Shown here in pieces: positions 25,850-34,818 of a DNA stretch of 64,000 nt (the first letter of the stretch is position 1; the number at the start of each line of letters is the position of its first letter). Source of the DNA: Novosphingobium flavum (lineage in GTDB: Bacteria; Pseudomonadota; Alphaproteobacteria; Sphingomonadales; Sphingomonadaceae); the NCBI RefSeq assembly GCF_014230315.1, contig NZ_JACLAW010000002.1:364951-428950 (forward strand). Reading direction: 5' to 3'. The notes under the pieces were generated by a model, which worked only from the letters and a program-made list of their open reading frames with translations, did no database searches and was not told the origin of the DNA. The translations under genes were made by a program, and so were the position numbers.

Positions 25850-28758
25850 CAGGCCGCGTCCACTTCCGCCACAACATCGTCGCAGCGCTCGCACAGCGCG
25901 CCGTCCTCGCTCACCTCGGGGAGGTGGCGCCAGCAGCGGCCGCACTTGTGGTCGGTGGTGGGGGTGATGGTCACCGTATCGCCCTGCCCGCGCGCGACTT
26001 TCGCGGTGATGAACAGCTCGGCCAGATCGCCTTCGGGTGCGCCCGCCGGAACGGTCACTTCGGCCGCCAGGCTCGATCCGATCACCTTGTCGCGGCGCAG
26101 CGGCTCGATAGCCTCGGTCACTTCGGTGCGTAGCGCGCGCAGGGCGGCGAAACGCTCACCCAGCACCGGATCGAGGAATTCGCCCGGCAGCGCATGCAGC
26201 TCTTCCAGATGGATCGACCCACGCTCGGGGAAGCGGCTGGCCCAGACTTCCTCGGCGGTGAAGACTAGCACCGGCGCGCCATAGCGCACCAGCGCCTGGA
26301 ACAGCAGGTCGAGCACCGTGCGATAGGCGCGCCGCTTCGGATCGGTCGGCGCGTCGCAGTAGAGGCAGTCCTTGCGGATATCGAAGAAGAAGGCGGACAA
26401 GTCCTCGTTGCAGAACTCGATCAGGGCGCGGGTATATTCGTTGAAATCGAAGTCCGCGATTGCGCGGCGCAACGTGGCGTCCAGCTCGGCCAGCCGGTGC
26501 AGCACATAGCGCTCCAGCTCGGGCATCTCGCCATGGGCCACGCCTTCCGCCGCAAAGTCGAAGCTGTCGAGCGCGCCGAGCAGGTAGCGGAAGGTGTTGC
26601 GCAGCTTGCGGTACTGGTCGGCCACGCCCTTGAGGATCTCGTCCCCGATGCGGTGGTCCTCGGTATAGTCGACCGAGAGCGCCCAGAGGCGGACGATGTC
26701 GGCGCCGTAAGTCTCCATCACCTTGATCGGGTCGACCGTGTTGCCGAGGCTCTTGGACATCTTCATGCCCTTCGAATCCATCGTGAACCCGTGAGTCAGC
26801 ACCGCCTTGTACGGCGCCCGGCCGCGCGTCGCGCAGCTTTCCAGCAGCGAGGACTGGAACCAGCCGCGATGCTGGTCCGACCCTTCGAGGTAAAGGTCGG
26901 CCGGGGGCTGGGTGTAGCCCGCCGGGCGGAGCAGTTCCGACCAGCGTCCGCTTTCGAGCACGAAGGCATGGGTCGAACCCGAATCGAACCACACGTCGAG
27001 AATGTCGGCCACGCGCTCATAGTCGGCGGCGTCATACTTGTCGCCCAGCAGCGCCTGCGCCGCCGCATCGGACCAGGCATCGACGCCCTTTTCGCGCACG
27101 GCCGCGACGATCCGGGCATTGACCTCGGCATCGACGAGGTACTGCCCGCTCTTGCGCTCGACAAACAGGGTGATCGGCACGCCCCAGGCGCGCTGGCGCG
27201 AAAGCACCCAGTCCGGGCGGCCCTCAACCATCGAGCCGATCCGGTTGCGCCCCTTGTCGGGCACGAAGCGGGTCTCGGCGATGGCGTGGAGCGCAAGGTC
27301 ACGCAGGGTTTCGCCCTCGCCTTGGCTTGCGCGGATGCCGGCCTCGGTCGCGCAAAGCGCGGTCTGGCGGTCGATCTTCTTGTCCATCGGCACGAACCAC
27401 TGCGGGGTGCAGCGGAAGATCACCTTGGCCTTCGAGCGCCACGAGTGCGGGTAGCTGTGCTTGTAGTCGGCGCTGGCGGCCAGAAGCCCGCCCGCTTCGC
27501 GCAGGGCGGTGCAGATCGGCCCGTCCGGCGCGTTGAACTTCGGGTTGATCACCGAGCCTTCGCCGCCCAGCCACAGCCAGTCGGCGCGGTACTTGCCGTC
27601 GCCCTCCACCGCGAAGACCGGGTCGATCCCGTGGGCCTTGCACAGCAGGAAGTCGTCCTCGCCGTGATCCGGCGCCATGTGGACGAGGCCCGTGCCCGAT
27701 TCGGTGGTAACGAAATCGCCCGGCAGGAACGGACGCGGCTTGGCGAAGAACCCGCCGCATACGCTCATTGGATGCTTGGCAATTGTCCCGGCCAGTTCCG
27801 CGCCCTTGAAGCGCTTGGTGACCTCGATCTCCACGCCAGAGATTTTCTCGCCGTCAATCTCGCCAGCTGCTTTCAGGCGACCGACAAATTGTTCGAGCAA
27901 AGCCTCAGCGACAACAACAGGGAAGCCGTAAAGACCATCGAACGGGCTATTCGGAACAGCGGCCTTGAGGAATGCCAGCACATACTCAACCTCCGGCCCA
28001 TAGGCCAAAGCCTGATTGGTCGGGATCGTCCACGGCGTCGTCGTCCAGATCACCGCATGGGCGCCCTTCAGCGCTTCAATCGGCGATTCCACGATCTCAA
28101 AGGCGATATCGACCTGCGTCGAGACGATATCCTCGTATTCCACCTCGGCCTCGGCCAGCGCGGTCTTTTCGACCGGGCTCCACATCACCGGCTTGGCCCC
28201 GCGATAGAGCTGGCCGCTCGTGGCAAACTTGAGCAGTTCACCGACGATCGTCGCTTCCGCCTGGAAGTCCATCGTCAGATAAGGATTGTCCCAGTCCCCG
28301 TTGACGCCGAGGCGCTTCAACTGCTCGCGCTGGGTGTCGACCCACTTCTGGGCATAGGCGCGGCACTCGGCCCTAAACTCGACCGGGTCGACCTCGTCCT
28401 TGTTGAGCTTCTTCTTGCGGTAAAGCTCCTCGACCTTCCATTCGATCGGCAGGCCGTGGCAATCCCACCCCGGAACATAGGGCGCGTCCTTGCCGAGCAG
28501 GCTCTGCGTGCGCACCACCATGTCCTTGAGGATGTGGTTCAGCGCGTGGCCGACGTGAATGTCGCCGTTCGCATAGGGCGGGCCGTCATGCAGGATGAAC
28601 TTTTCCCGGCCGCTGCGCGCTTCGCGCAGCTTGCCGTAAAGCCCCTCGCCCAGCCAGCGCGCGAGAATGCCCGGCTCCTTCTGGGGAAGGCCCGCCTTCA
28701 TCGGAAAATCGGTCTTCGGGAGGAAGACGGTCGAACGGAAATCGCGCTGCTCGGTCAT
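25849..28758 (-). CDS. ileS: Isoleucyl-tRNA synthetase
   Basis: A 969-residue class I tRNA synthetase. The HIGH-type motif is GDIHVGHALNHILKD, the KMSKS motif is GMKMSKSLGNTV, and the editing domain lies between. The C-terminal zinc segment CGRCWRHLPEVSEDGALCERC is complete, as in the bacterial type. It charges tRNA-Ile in the cytoplasm. It is in the long minus-strand operon between the GDPD-like gene (50-base gap) and lspA (1-base overlap). Confidence 0.98.
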   Translation of the reverse strand: MTEQRDFRSTVFLPKTDFPMKAGLPQKEPGILARWLGEGLYGKLREARSGREKFILHDGPPYANGDIHVGHALNHILKDMVVRTQSLLGKDAPYVPGWDCHGLPIEWKVEELYRKKKLNKDEVDPVEFRAECRAYAQKWVDTQREQLKRLGVNGDWDNPYLTMDFQAEATIVGELLKFATSGQLYRGAKPVMWSPVEKTALAEAEVEYEDIVSTQVDIAFEIVESPIEALKGAHAVIWTTTPWTIPTNQALAYGPEVEYVLAFLKAAVPNSPFDGLYGFPVVVAEALLEQFVGRLKAAGEIDGEKISGVEIEVTKRFKGAELAGTIAKHPMSVCGGFFAKPRPFLPGDFVTTESGTGLVHMAPDHGEDDFLLCKAHGIDPVFAVEGDGKYRADWLWLGGEGSVINPKFNAPDGPICTALREAGGLLAASADYKHSYPHSWRSKAKVIFRCTPQWFVPMDKKIDRQTALCATEAGIRASQGEGETLRDLALHAIAETRFVPDKGRNRIGSMVEGRPDWVLSRQRAWGVPITLFVERKSGQYLVDAEVNARIVAAVREKGVDAWSDAAAQALLGDKYDAADYERVADILDVWFDSGSTHAFVLESGRWSELLRPAGYTQPPADLYLEGSDQHRGWFQSSLLESCATRGRAPYKAVLTHGFTMDSKGMKMSKSLGNTVDPIKVMETYGADIVRLWALSVDYTEDHRIGDEILKGVADQYRKLRNTFRYLLGALDSFDFAAEGVAHGEMPELERYVLHRLAELDATLRRAIADFDFNEYTRALIEFCNEDLSAFFFDIRKDCLYCDAPTDPKRRAYRTVLDLLFQALVRYGAPVLVFTAEEVWASRFPERGSIHLEELHALPGEFLDPVLGERFAALRALRTEVTEAIEPLRRDKVIGSSLAAEVTVPAGAPEGDLAELFITAKVARGQGDTVTITPTTDHKCGRCWRHLPEVSEDGALCERCDDVVAEVDAA

Positions 28759-28808
28759 GACCGGCGGGCCTTAGCGGCAGCGGGGGATTCCTGCAAATGC
28801 GCGATGCG

Positions 28809-29825
28809 TTACTCGGCCCGCTTGCGCCGCGCCTCCAGCGCCTTGGCCAACTCCTGCTCCTCCAGCGGCGTGCGCCTGTTGAAGTCCGGGCGCAGGGCCG
28901 GGCCGACCGCCCAGATATCCTCGACCATGACATAGCCGGTATAGCTGACCGGGATCGCGCCGATCTGCTCGGGGAGCTGCAGGCCCGCGCCGCCGGGGCC
29001 CGTCATCACCACTTTCGCGCCCACATTGGCCATCCGCGCCTGAACCCGGTCAGGCCAGCCGGCAAAGGACCAGGCCTTGTCGCTCGGCACGACCAGCGTC
29101 TGGCCCTTGCAAATGGCGGGTGTCAGGCCGAGCCAGCCCTGCCAGCGATAGGCGGCCGAGCATTGCGCGGCGCGGGTGCGGTCCCACAGCCAGGCCTCGG
29201 GCCAGGCCTTGCGGATCGGGGCAAGGTCGGCGGCGAGACCGCGAAAGCCGTCGCCCACGGTGAGCGGATCGCGCCTCACCGCGCGCAGCGTTTCCACCAG
29301 TTGCGCGCCCGCGCGGGGATCGGCGGGAAGGTCGAACAGCATCGGCTTGTCGGGCAGCAGGGCCAGCACTTCCTCCAGCCGCGGGATCGCGCCCACCGCG
29401 CGGCCCCGGAAGGGGAAGGTCTTGCCGCCATCGGCGCTATAGCCATGCCCGGCATCGAGCGCGGCGATTTCGGCCAGCGTATGCTCGCCCACCGTGCCCT
29501 GTCCGTCCGTGCGGCAGGACAGGTCTGCGCCGGGCAGGAGGACAAGGTGCCCGTCGCGCGTCACCTGCAGGTCGAGCGTGACCATCTGTGCGCCCATCCG
29601 CCCGGCCGCGACCATCCCGCTCTTCGTATCGGCCAGATAGTCGTGCAGCGGCGGCTCGATCGCGGGGCAGGGGCCGCCGCCCGCCGCAACCGGGTGGACG
29701 CCGCCGATCGCGACCAGCCGAACCCGGCCCGGCGGCGCATCGGCCAGCCAGCTTGCATTGATGAAGGTCAGGGCCAGGATGGCCAGGGCGCCGAGGAATG
29801 CCGCGACCCGCAGCGCCCGGCTCAC
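28809..29825 (-). CDS. Membrane-anchored GDPD-like protein, catalytic residues lost
   Basis: A 338-residue protein with one N-terminal helix (LRVAAFLGALAILALTFI) and an extracytoplasmic domain that follows the glycerophosphodiester phosphodiesterase pattern: GAQMVTLDLQVTRDGHLVLL, then RTDGQGTVGEHTLAEIAALDAG and IPRLEEVLALLP. The active-site signatures are altered: the HRG motif is replaced by GGVHP, the ExD metal pair by LDLQ, and the catalytic HD by GAD. It is probably not an active phosphodiesterase. The GTG start overlaps the ribF stop (GTGA), so it is cotranslated with ribF, folA, purK and purE. Function unknown; it could bind a phospholipid or glycan. Confidence 0.7.
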   Translation of the reverse strand: MSRALRVAAFLGALAILALTFINASWLADAPPGRVRLVAIGGVHPVAAGGGPCPAIEPPLHDYLADTKSGMVAAGRMGAQMVTLDLQVTRDGHLVLLPGADLSCRTDGQGTVGEHTLAEIAALDAGHGYSADGGKTFPFRGRAVGAIPRLEEVLALLPDKPMLFDLPADPRAGAQLVETLRAVRRDPLTVGDGFRGLAADLAPIRKAWPEAWLWDRTRAAQCSAAYRWQGWLGLTPAICKGQTLVVPSDKAWSFAGWPDRVQARMANVGAKVVMTGPGGAGLQLPEQIGAIPVSYTGYVMVEDIWAVGPALRPDFNRRTPLEEQELAKALEARRKRAE

Positions 29826-30745
29826 GCGAGCAGGGCCCTTGCCGCTTCGCAATCCCGCCCGATCTGGGCGATCAGCGCGTCCAGTCCGTCGAATTTCTGT
29901 TCGGGCCGGATGTAGTGGTGCAGTTCCACCTCGATCTCCTGTCCGTAAAGGTCGCCGGAAAAAGCGAAGAAATGGGGTTCGAGCAATTCCTTGGGCGGAT
30001 CGAACATGGGCCGCACGCCCAGATTGGCCACGCCGTCCACCATTTGTCCGCCCGCAAGCCGGCCGCGCACGGCGTAGATGCCGTATTTCGGGCGCAGGTA
30101 ATGCCACAGCGGCAGGTTGGCGGTGGGATAGCCGATGGTCCGCCCCAACTTGTCGCCGGACTGGACCACGCCGCGAATCGCAAAGGGCCGGGTCAGCAGG
30201 CGGCTGGCCTCGGCGCAGTCTCCGGCCTGCAGCGCGTTGCGGATGCGGGTGGAGGAGACCGGCGCGTCTCCATCGAGCACGGGAGGAACCGCGCGCGCGC
30301 CGATCCCGAAGCGCGCGCCCGCCTCGGCCAGCGTCGCGGCCGAGCCGCTGCGCCCGCTGCCGAAGGTGAAGTCCTCACCAGTGACCACCCCGGCCAGACC
30401 CAGCTTGGCGTGAAGGAACTGCTCGATCCACTGCGGCCCGGTCAGGGCAGCCATTTCGGCATCGAAGGCGATCACCAGCATGGCGTCGGCCCCGGCGGCG
30501 GCGAACAGCTCGGCGCGCTGGTCCATCGAGGTCAGGCGAAACCAAGGGGCTTGCGGCACGAAGAAACGGCGCGGGTGCGGCTCGAACGTGGCGAAGATCG
30601 CCGGGCGTCGCTCGGCACGGGCCCAGCGGACGGCCTCGGCCACCACGGCCTGGTGGCCCTTGTGCAGCCCGTCGAAATTACCGAGCGCGAGGATGCCGCC
30701 GCGCAGCGCCTCGGGAAAAGGCTCGTTGCTGTTGAGGCGGATCAT
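29822..30745 (-). CDS. ribF: Bifunctional riboflavin kinase / FAD synthetase
   Basis: A 307-residue enzyme making FMN and then FAD from riboflavin. The N-terminal adenylyltransferase domain has LALGNFDGLHKGHQAV; the C-terminal kinase domain has LGRTIGYPTANL and GVANLGVRPMFDPP. The full length is standard. The start overlaps the folA stop (ATGA), and its own stop overlaps the start of the GDPD-like gene. Confidence 0.96.
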   Translation of the reverse strand: MIRLNSNEPFPEALRGGILALGNFDGLHKGHQAVVAEAVRWARAERRPAIFATFEPHPRRFFVPQAPWFRLTSMDQRAELFAAAGADAMLVIAFDAEMAALTGPQWIEQFLHAKLGLAGVVTGEDFTFGSGRSGSAATLAEAGARFGIGARAVPPVLDGDAPVSSTRIRNALQAGDCAEASRLLTRPFAIRGVVQSGDKLGRTIGYPTANLPLWHYLRPKYGIYAVRGRLAGGQMVDGVANLGVRPMFDPPKELLEPHFFAFSGDLYGQEIEVELHHYIRPEQKFDGLDALIAQIGRDCEAARALLA

Positions 30746-31230
30746 GGCGCGGCGCGCTCCAGCGTCACGAAGGCATAGCCCGGCCGGGTGCCCTCGGCGT
30801 CATGTTCCTCGCGGGCAGTCTCGCGCCAGCCTGGCCCAAGCGGCGGCATCACCGTGTCGCCGGCGATCTCGGCATGAACCTCGGTCAGCTCCAGCCGCGC
30901 GGCGCGGGGCAGGGCGAGGGCGAAGATCTCCGCTCCGCCGATCACCGCCACCTCGCCTTCGCCCGCCAGGGCGAGCGCCGCATCGAGATCATGCACGACT
31001 TCCGCGCCCTCGGCCCGCCATGCCCGGTCGCGGGTCAGGACGATGTGGCGGCGCCCGGGCAGAAGGCCGGGCAGCGAATCGAACGTGCGCCGCCCCATGA
31101 TCATCGGCCGGCCCATGGTCAGGGCCTTGAACCGCTTGAGGTCGGCCGGGATGTGCCAAGGCAGGGCGCCGTCTACGCCGATCACGCCGTTTCGCGCGGC
31201 GGCCACGATCAGGAAAAGCCCGCCCGACAT
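30742..31230 (-). CDS. folA: Dihydrofolate reductase
   Basis: A 162-residue enzyme reducing dihydrofolate to tetrahydrofolate with NADPH. N-terminal FLIVAAARNGVIGVDGALPWHIPADLKRF carries the conserved Trp-x-x-Pro-x-Asp with the catalytic Asp; MGRPMIMGRRTFDSL is the cofactor loop, and AVIGGAEIF is typical. The ATG shares one base with the purK stop. It lies between purK and ribF in the operon, which links folate and purine synthesis. Confidence 0.94.
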   Translation of the reverse strand: MSGGLFLIVAAARNGVIGVDGALPWHIPADLKRFKALTMGRPMIMGRRTFDSLPGLLPGRRHIVLTRDRAWRAEGAEVVHDLDAALALAGEGEVAVIGGAEIFALALPRAARLELTEVHAEIAGDTVMPPLGPGWRETAREEHDAEGTRPGYAFVTLERAAP

Positions 31231-32291
31231 CACGCCAGCAGCAGGCGCGTCACATGGCCCATCTTGCGGCCGGGCCGCGCCGCCGCCTTGCCATAGAGAT
31301 GCAGGTGATTGGCCGGGTCGGAAAGGATCGCCGGCCAGTCGTGCGCGGCATCGCCGATCAGGTTGTCCATCACCACCCCGCTCGCGGCGAGGCGGGTATC
31401 GCCCAGCGGCAAGCCGCAGATCGCGCGAACATGGTTCTCGAACTGGCTGGTGATTGCGCCCTCGATGGTCCAGTGCCCCGAATTGTGGACGCGCGGCGCC
31501 ATCTCGTTGAACACCGGGCCTTCGTCCGTCGCGAAGAATTCCAGCGTCAGCACGCCGACATAGCCGAGCGCATCGGCCACCTGGCGGGCCAGCGCCCGCG
31601 CGGCCGCGACTTCGGCCGAGACGATCGCCGAAGCCGGAATGGTCGACCGCGCGAGAATTCCGCTCTCGTGCACGTTTTCCGCCGAATCCCAGAAGCGCAC
31701 GTCGCCATCCGGCGCCCGGCACAGGATCACAGAGAACTCGGCGGAGAAGGTGACGAAACCCTCGTAAATCAGGGGCGTGCCGTCCGGCAGGTCAAGCGCC
31801 TCGGCCTCCTCGCGTGAGGAAATGCGCCACTGGCCCTTGCCGTCATAGCCGTCGCGCCGGGTCTTGAGGATGCCCGGCGCCCCGATCGCGTCGACCGCGG
31901 CGAGCAGGTCCGCCTTGCCGTCCACCGCCATGAACGGGGCCGGGCGTCCGCCCAGCTCGCTGACGAAGGTCTTCTCGCTCAGCCGGTCCTGCGCCACTTC
32001 CAGCGCCCGCGCGCCCGGCAGCAGCGGCGTTGCGGCCAGCGCCGCAAGCGGCGCCACCGGCACGTTCTCGAACTCGTAGGTCACCACCGCGCAGTCGGCG
32101 GCGAAGCGGGCAAGAGCCTCGGCATCGTCGTATTCGGCCTGGGTGAAGGCGCTGCACACCTCGGCCGCCACCGATTCGGCTTCAGGGGCATAGACATGGC
32201 AGCGGTAGCCGAGCTGGGCCGCGGCCATGGCGATCATCCGCCCGAGCTGGCCGCCGCCAAGGATCCCGATCGTCTCTCCGGGCGGAATCAT
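31230..32291 (-). CDS. purK: N5-carboxyaminoimidazole ribonucleotide synthetase
   Basis: A 353-residue ATP-grasp enzyme of purine synthesis. ETIGILGGGQLGRMIAMAA is the standard N terminus, followed by TYEFENVP, KTRRDGYDGKGQWRI and FFATDEGPVFNEMAPRVHNSGHWTIEGA. It starts four bases after purE and makes the substrate of PurE. Confidence 0.97.
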   Translation of the reverse strand: MIPPGETIGILGGGQLGRMIAMAAAQLGYRCHVYAPEAESVAAEVCSAFTQAEYDDAEALARFAADCAVVTYEFENVPVAPLAALAATPLLPGARALEVAQDRLSEKTFVSELGGRPAPFMAVDGKADLLAAVDAIGAPGILKTRRDGYDGKGQWRISSREEAEALDLPDGTPLIYEGFVTFSAEFSVILCRAPDGDVRFWDSAENVHESGILARSTIPASAIVSAEVAAARALARQVADALGYVGVLTLEFFATDEGPVFNEMAPRVHNSGHWTIEGAITSQFENHVRAICGLPLGDTRLAASGVVMDNLIGDAAHDWPAILSDPANHLHLYGKAAARPGRKMGHVTRLLLA

Positions 32292-32295
32292 CGTC

Positions 32296-32775
32296 TCAGC
32301 TGGGCCTTTCCGCCACGCTCGCGGTCTGCTTCGCGCGGAAATCCTTGAGCCGTTCGGCAAGGGCCTCGTCGCTCGTCGCCAGGATCGCGGCCGCCAGCAG
32401 CCCCGCATTGACCGCGCCGGCTTCGCCGATCGCGAGGGTGCCGACCGGGATTCCGGCGGGCATCTGCACGATCGAGAGCAGACTGTCCTGCCCCGAAAGC
32501 GCGCGCGACTGCACCGGCACGCCCAGCACCGGCAAGTGCGTGAGGCTGGCGACCATGCCCGGCAGGTGCGCCGCGCCGCCGGCCCCGGCGATGATCACCT
32601 TGAAGCCGTCGTCCGCCGCGCCCTTGGCGAAGTCAAACAGGCGCTCGGGTGTGCGGTGGGCCGAGACAATCCGCACGTCGGTCTCGACGCCCAGTTTCTC
32701 CAGCACCTCGGCGCCGCCCTTCATCGTCGCCCAGTCGGACTGGCTGCCCATGACGATAGCAACCGGCGCGCCCAT
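32296..32775 (-). CDS. purE: N5-carboxyaminoimidazole ribonucleotide mutase
   Basis: A 159-residue class I Pur[46 protein letters not shown] and the C-terminal blocks [15 protein letters not shown] and [17 protein letters not shown] match the family throughout. It works with PurK immediately downstream. The start lies one base after the gpmA stop. Confidence 0.97.
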   Translation of the reverse strand: MGAPVAIVMGSQSDWATMKGGAEVLEKLGVETDVRIVSAHRTPERLFDFAKGAADDGFKVIIAGAGGAAHLPGMVASLTHLPVLGVPVQSRALSGQDSLLSIVQMPAGIPVGTLAIGEAGAVNAGLLAAAILATSDEALAERLKDFRAKQTASVAERPS

Positions 32776-32776
32776 C

Positions 32777-33463
32777 TCAGCGCTCCGACAGGTAGTAGCG
32801 CTCGAGCGCGACGAGGTTCTCGTCAAGCTCGAAGACGATCGGCTGGCCGGTCGGGATTTCCAGCCCGGTGATGTCGGCATCGGCGATGTTCGACAGGTGC
32901 TTGACCAGCGCCCGCAGCGAATTGCCGTGCGCCGCGATCAGCACGGTCTCCCCCGCGCGCAGTTCAGGGGCGATCGCCGCTTCGTAATAGGGCAGGACTC
33001 GGGCGATCGTGTCCTTCAGGCTCTCGGTATTGGGAATGGCGATTCCGGCATAGCGTGCGTCGCCGCCAAGGTCGTACTGGCTGCCGGCTTCGAGCACCGG
33101 CGGCGGAATGTCGAACGAACGGCGCCAGATCTTGACCTGCTCGTCGCCGTGCCTTGCCGCCGTCTCGGCCTTGTCGAGCCCGGTCAGCCCGCCATAGTGC
33201 CGCTCGTTGAGCCGCCAGTCCTTGGTTTCCGGGATCCACAGGCGGCCCGCCGCCTCGAGGGCGAAATGCAGGGTCCTGATCGCGCGGGTCTGGATCGAGG
33301 TGAACGCCACCGTCGGCAGCACGCCCTTTTCGGCCAACAGTTGACCCGCGGCGATGGCTTCGGCCTCGCCCTGCGCGGTCAGGTCGACGTCCCACCAGCC
33401 GGTGAAGCGGTTTTCGAGGTTCCACTGGCTCTGGCCATGGCGAACAAGAATCAAGCGCGGCAC
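32777..33463 (-). CDS. gpmA: 2,3-Bisphosphoglycerate-dependent phosphoglycerate mutase
   Basis: A 228-residue mutase interconverting 2- and 3-phosphoglycerate in glycolysis. [18 protein letters not shown] holds the phosphorylated His; [16 protein letters not shown] and [18 protein letters not shown] are the other signatures. It uses a GTG start. It seems to head a run of nine minus-strand genes (gpmA to bamF). Confidence 0.94.
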   Translation of the reverse strand: MPRLILVRHGQSQWNLENRFTGWWDVDLTAQGEAEAIAAGQLLAEKGVLPTVAFTSIQTRAIRTLHFALEAAGRLWIPETKDWRLNERHYGGLTGLDKAETAARHGDEQVKIWRRSFDIPPPVLEAGSQYDLGGDARYAGIAIPNTESLKDTIARVLPYYEAAIAPELRAGETVLIAAHGNSLRALVKHLSNIADADITGLEIPTGQPIVFELDENLVALERYYLSER

Positions 33464-33508
33464 GGGTATCCAGGCTCCCTGTCGGTCTATCGATAAAGTC
33501 GGCTGCCC

Positions 33509-33691
33509 CTAGCGGCTGGGGCTCTGTTTGGGAAGGGGCGCGCCCGATTCGCCGTCGGTTTCGGAGGCATCCGGGTCGCCCGCGTCCTCTCCGGCGCCCA
33601 TTGCGCGGGCCTGGGCCTTCCTGCGCCGCAGGTTCTCGCGCAGTTTCGCCGCCAGCCGCTCCTCGCGGCTCATCTCGCTGTGTCCGCCCAT
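33509..33691 (-). CDS. Small basic-acidic protein, conserved type in sphingomonads
   Basis: A 60-residue protein starting at the ATG at 33691, which has a GGGAG site at the right distance (better than the GTG two codons earlier). The N-terminal half is a charged helix (MSREERLAAKLRENLRRRKA), the second half an acidic, disordered tail (DAGDPDASETDGESGAPLP). The clear ribosome binding site and codon use favour a real gene. Function unknown. It lies between tRNA-Thr and gpmA on the gpmA strand. Confidence 0.6.
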   Translation of the reverse strand: MGGHSEMSREERLAAKLRENLRRRKAQARAMGAGEDAGDPDASETDGESGAPLPKQSPSR

Positions 33692-33827
33692 TGCCACTCC
33701 CTGCCAAGCCGATCCGGCGCAGGCAAGTGGCGGACTTCATTTCCGCCGCTTGACAAACCCGCCACCCCCAGCCAATAGCGCCGCCTCGCCCAGAGGTACG
33801 GCCTCTACGGCGCGGCGGAAATGGTGT

Positions 33828-33902
<75 letters not shown>

Positions 33903-34017
33903 TTTCCCGCCCGGTTTCGACGAACCGGCCTCCAAAGGCGTCCGCATGACGGAACGCCCTTTGTTTTCAGCCATTTGGATCTCGTACCCCGTGCAATTGC
34001 ACCAAGGAGAGATCATC

Positions 34018-34194
34018 ATGAGCATCGAAGGCAAGGCCAAGGAAGCCGCCGGCTATCTCAAGGAAGAAGCCTACGAACACGGCAAGTCTGCGGAAAGCCG
34101 GCAGAAGGCCCAGGAAGGCCGCGACCTGCGCAATGAGGGCCGCATTGAAGACGGCAAGGCACCCAAGACCGCCAAGCCCGGCACCGGGGCCTGA
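34018..34194 (+). CDS. Small CsbD-like stress protein
   Basis: A 58-residue, highly charged, hydrophilic protein: MSIEGKAKEAAGYLKEEAYE at the N terminus, then HGKSAESRQKAQEGRDLRNEG. The start is set by an almost perfect ribosome binding site AAGGAGA seven bases before the ATG, which also suggests high expression. The KxKEAAGYLKEE pattern is like CsbD and similar small general-stress proteins. It is monocistronic between tRNA-Thr and a small hypothetical gene. The family match is suggestive rather than sure. Confidence 0.68.
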   Translation: MSIEGKAKEAAGYLKEEAYEHGKSAESRQKAQEGRDLRNEGRIEDGKAPKTAKPGTGA

Positions 34195-34298
34195 ATCTTC
34201 CTTCATCAACGCCGCAAGGGGCGCCGTTCCATCCGGGACGGCGCCCATCTTGCATCTGCGAGCGCAATCCGGAACCAGCCTTGTGTCTCGCCGGTTGA

Positions 34299-34598
34299 AT
34301 GGCGATGACCACGCTCACGCCTGACAGCCGCTGGCTGCACCTCGCCTTCGATTCCTGGCTGCTCGCTTGCGACGCCGCCCTGGTGATCTGGCTCCGTTTG
34401 GGCCGGCTCGCGCTGATGGACAAGGCGGCCCTTGCCGAAGGCGAACTGATGGTCGGCGAAAAGCTCGAAGCCGTCTGGCAGCTGCAATGGCGGGCTCTGA
34501 CCGGCCAGCTCGGCACCAGCCAGCCGGCCATCGCCCGCCGCAGCGTGGCGCACTACCGCCGAAAAGTCACCGCCAATCGGCGGCGCCTTGGCGCCTAG
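34299..34598 (+). CDS. Small hypothetical protein, helix-rich
   Basis: A 99-residue protein (ATG 34299, or 34305). The sequence LHLAFDSWLLACDAALVIWLRLGRLALM is amphipathic to hydrophobic, followed by a charged helix EGELMVGEKLEAVWQLQWRA and a basic tail SVAHYRRKVTANRRRLGA. The overall build resembles short phasin-like proteins, but I do not assign that. Its TAG stop codon is formed by the left end of the palindromic element at 34596-34818, so the last residues may have been changed by the insertion. Confidence 0.55.
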   Translation: MAMTTLTPDSRWLHLAFDSWLLACDAALVIWLRLGRLALMDKAALAEGELMVGEKLEAVWQLQWRALTGQLGTSQPAIARRSVAHYRRKVTANRRRLGA

Positions 34599-34818
34599 GC
34601 CGTAAACTCACAAACGGCGCGACTGAGGTTTGAGGCAAAAGGGCCGAGGCGACGCTGCGATCGGCCCTTTTGGTCAAATCCCTCCGGGACGCGGAAATGG
34701 CTTCCATCTCGGCCAAACCCGCCCTTGGAAAGGCAACCAGCCTTCCCGGCGGGCGGCTTCGCCCGATATGTCAGCCATTTCGGCGCCTCAGCCGCGCCGT
34801 TTATGAGTTTACGGCCTA
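34596..34818. mobile_element. MITE-like palindromic element, 223 bp
   Basis: Terminal inverted repeats of 26 bp, 34596-34621 and 34793-34818, differ at one base; the outer sequence is TAGGCCGTAAACTCA. Both ends lie in the tetranucleotide CTAG (34595-34598 and 34816-34819), as expected for a TA or CTAG target duplication. Inside are a perfect hairpin AAAAGGGCCGA (34637-34647) with TCGGCCCTTTT (34661-34671) and nested arms GAAATGGCT/AGCCATTTC (34694-34702, 34773-34781). No coding capacity. The termini resemble what is seen for IS5-family relatives, but no parent element is present here. Both flanking genes end in TAG codons provided by the element. Confidence 0.72.

Noticed and set aside
26497..28935. 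Plus-strand open frame of 812 codons opposite ileS
   Set aside because: Shadow of ileS, which has all its motifs on the other strand.
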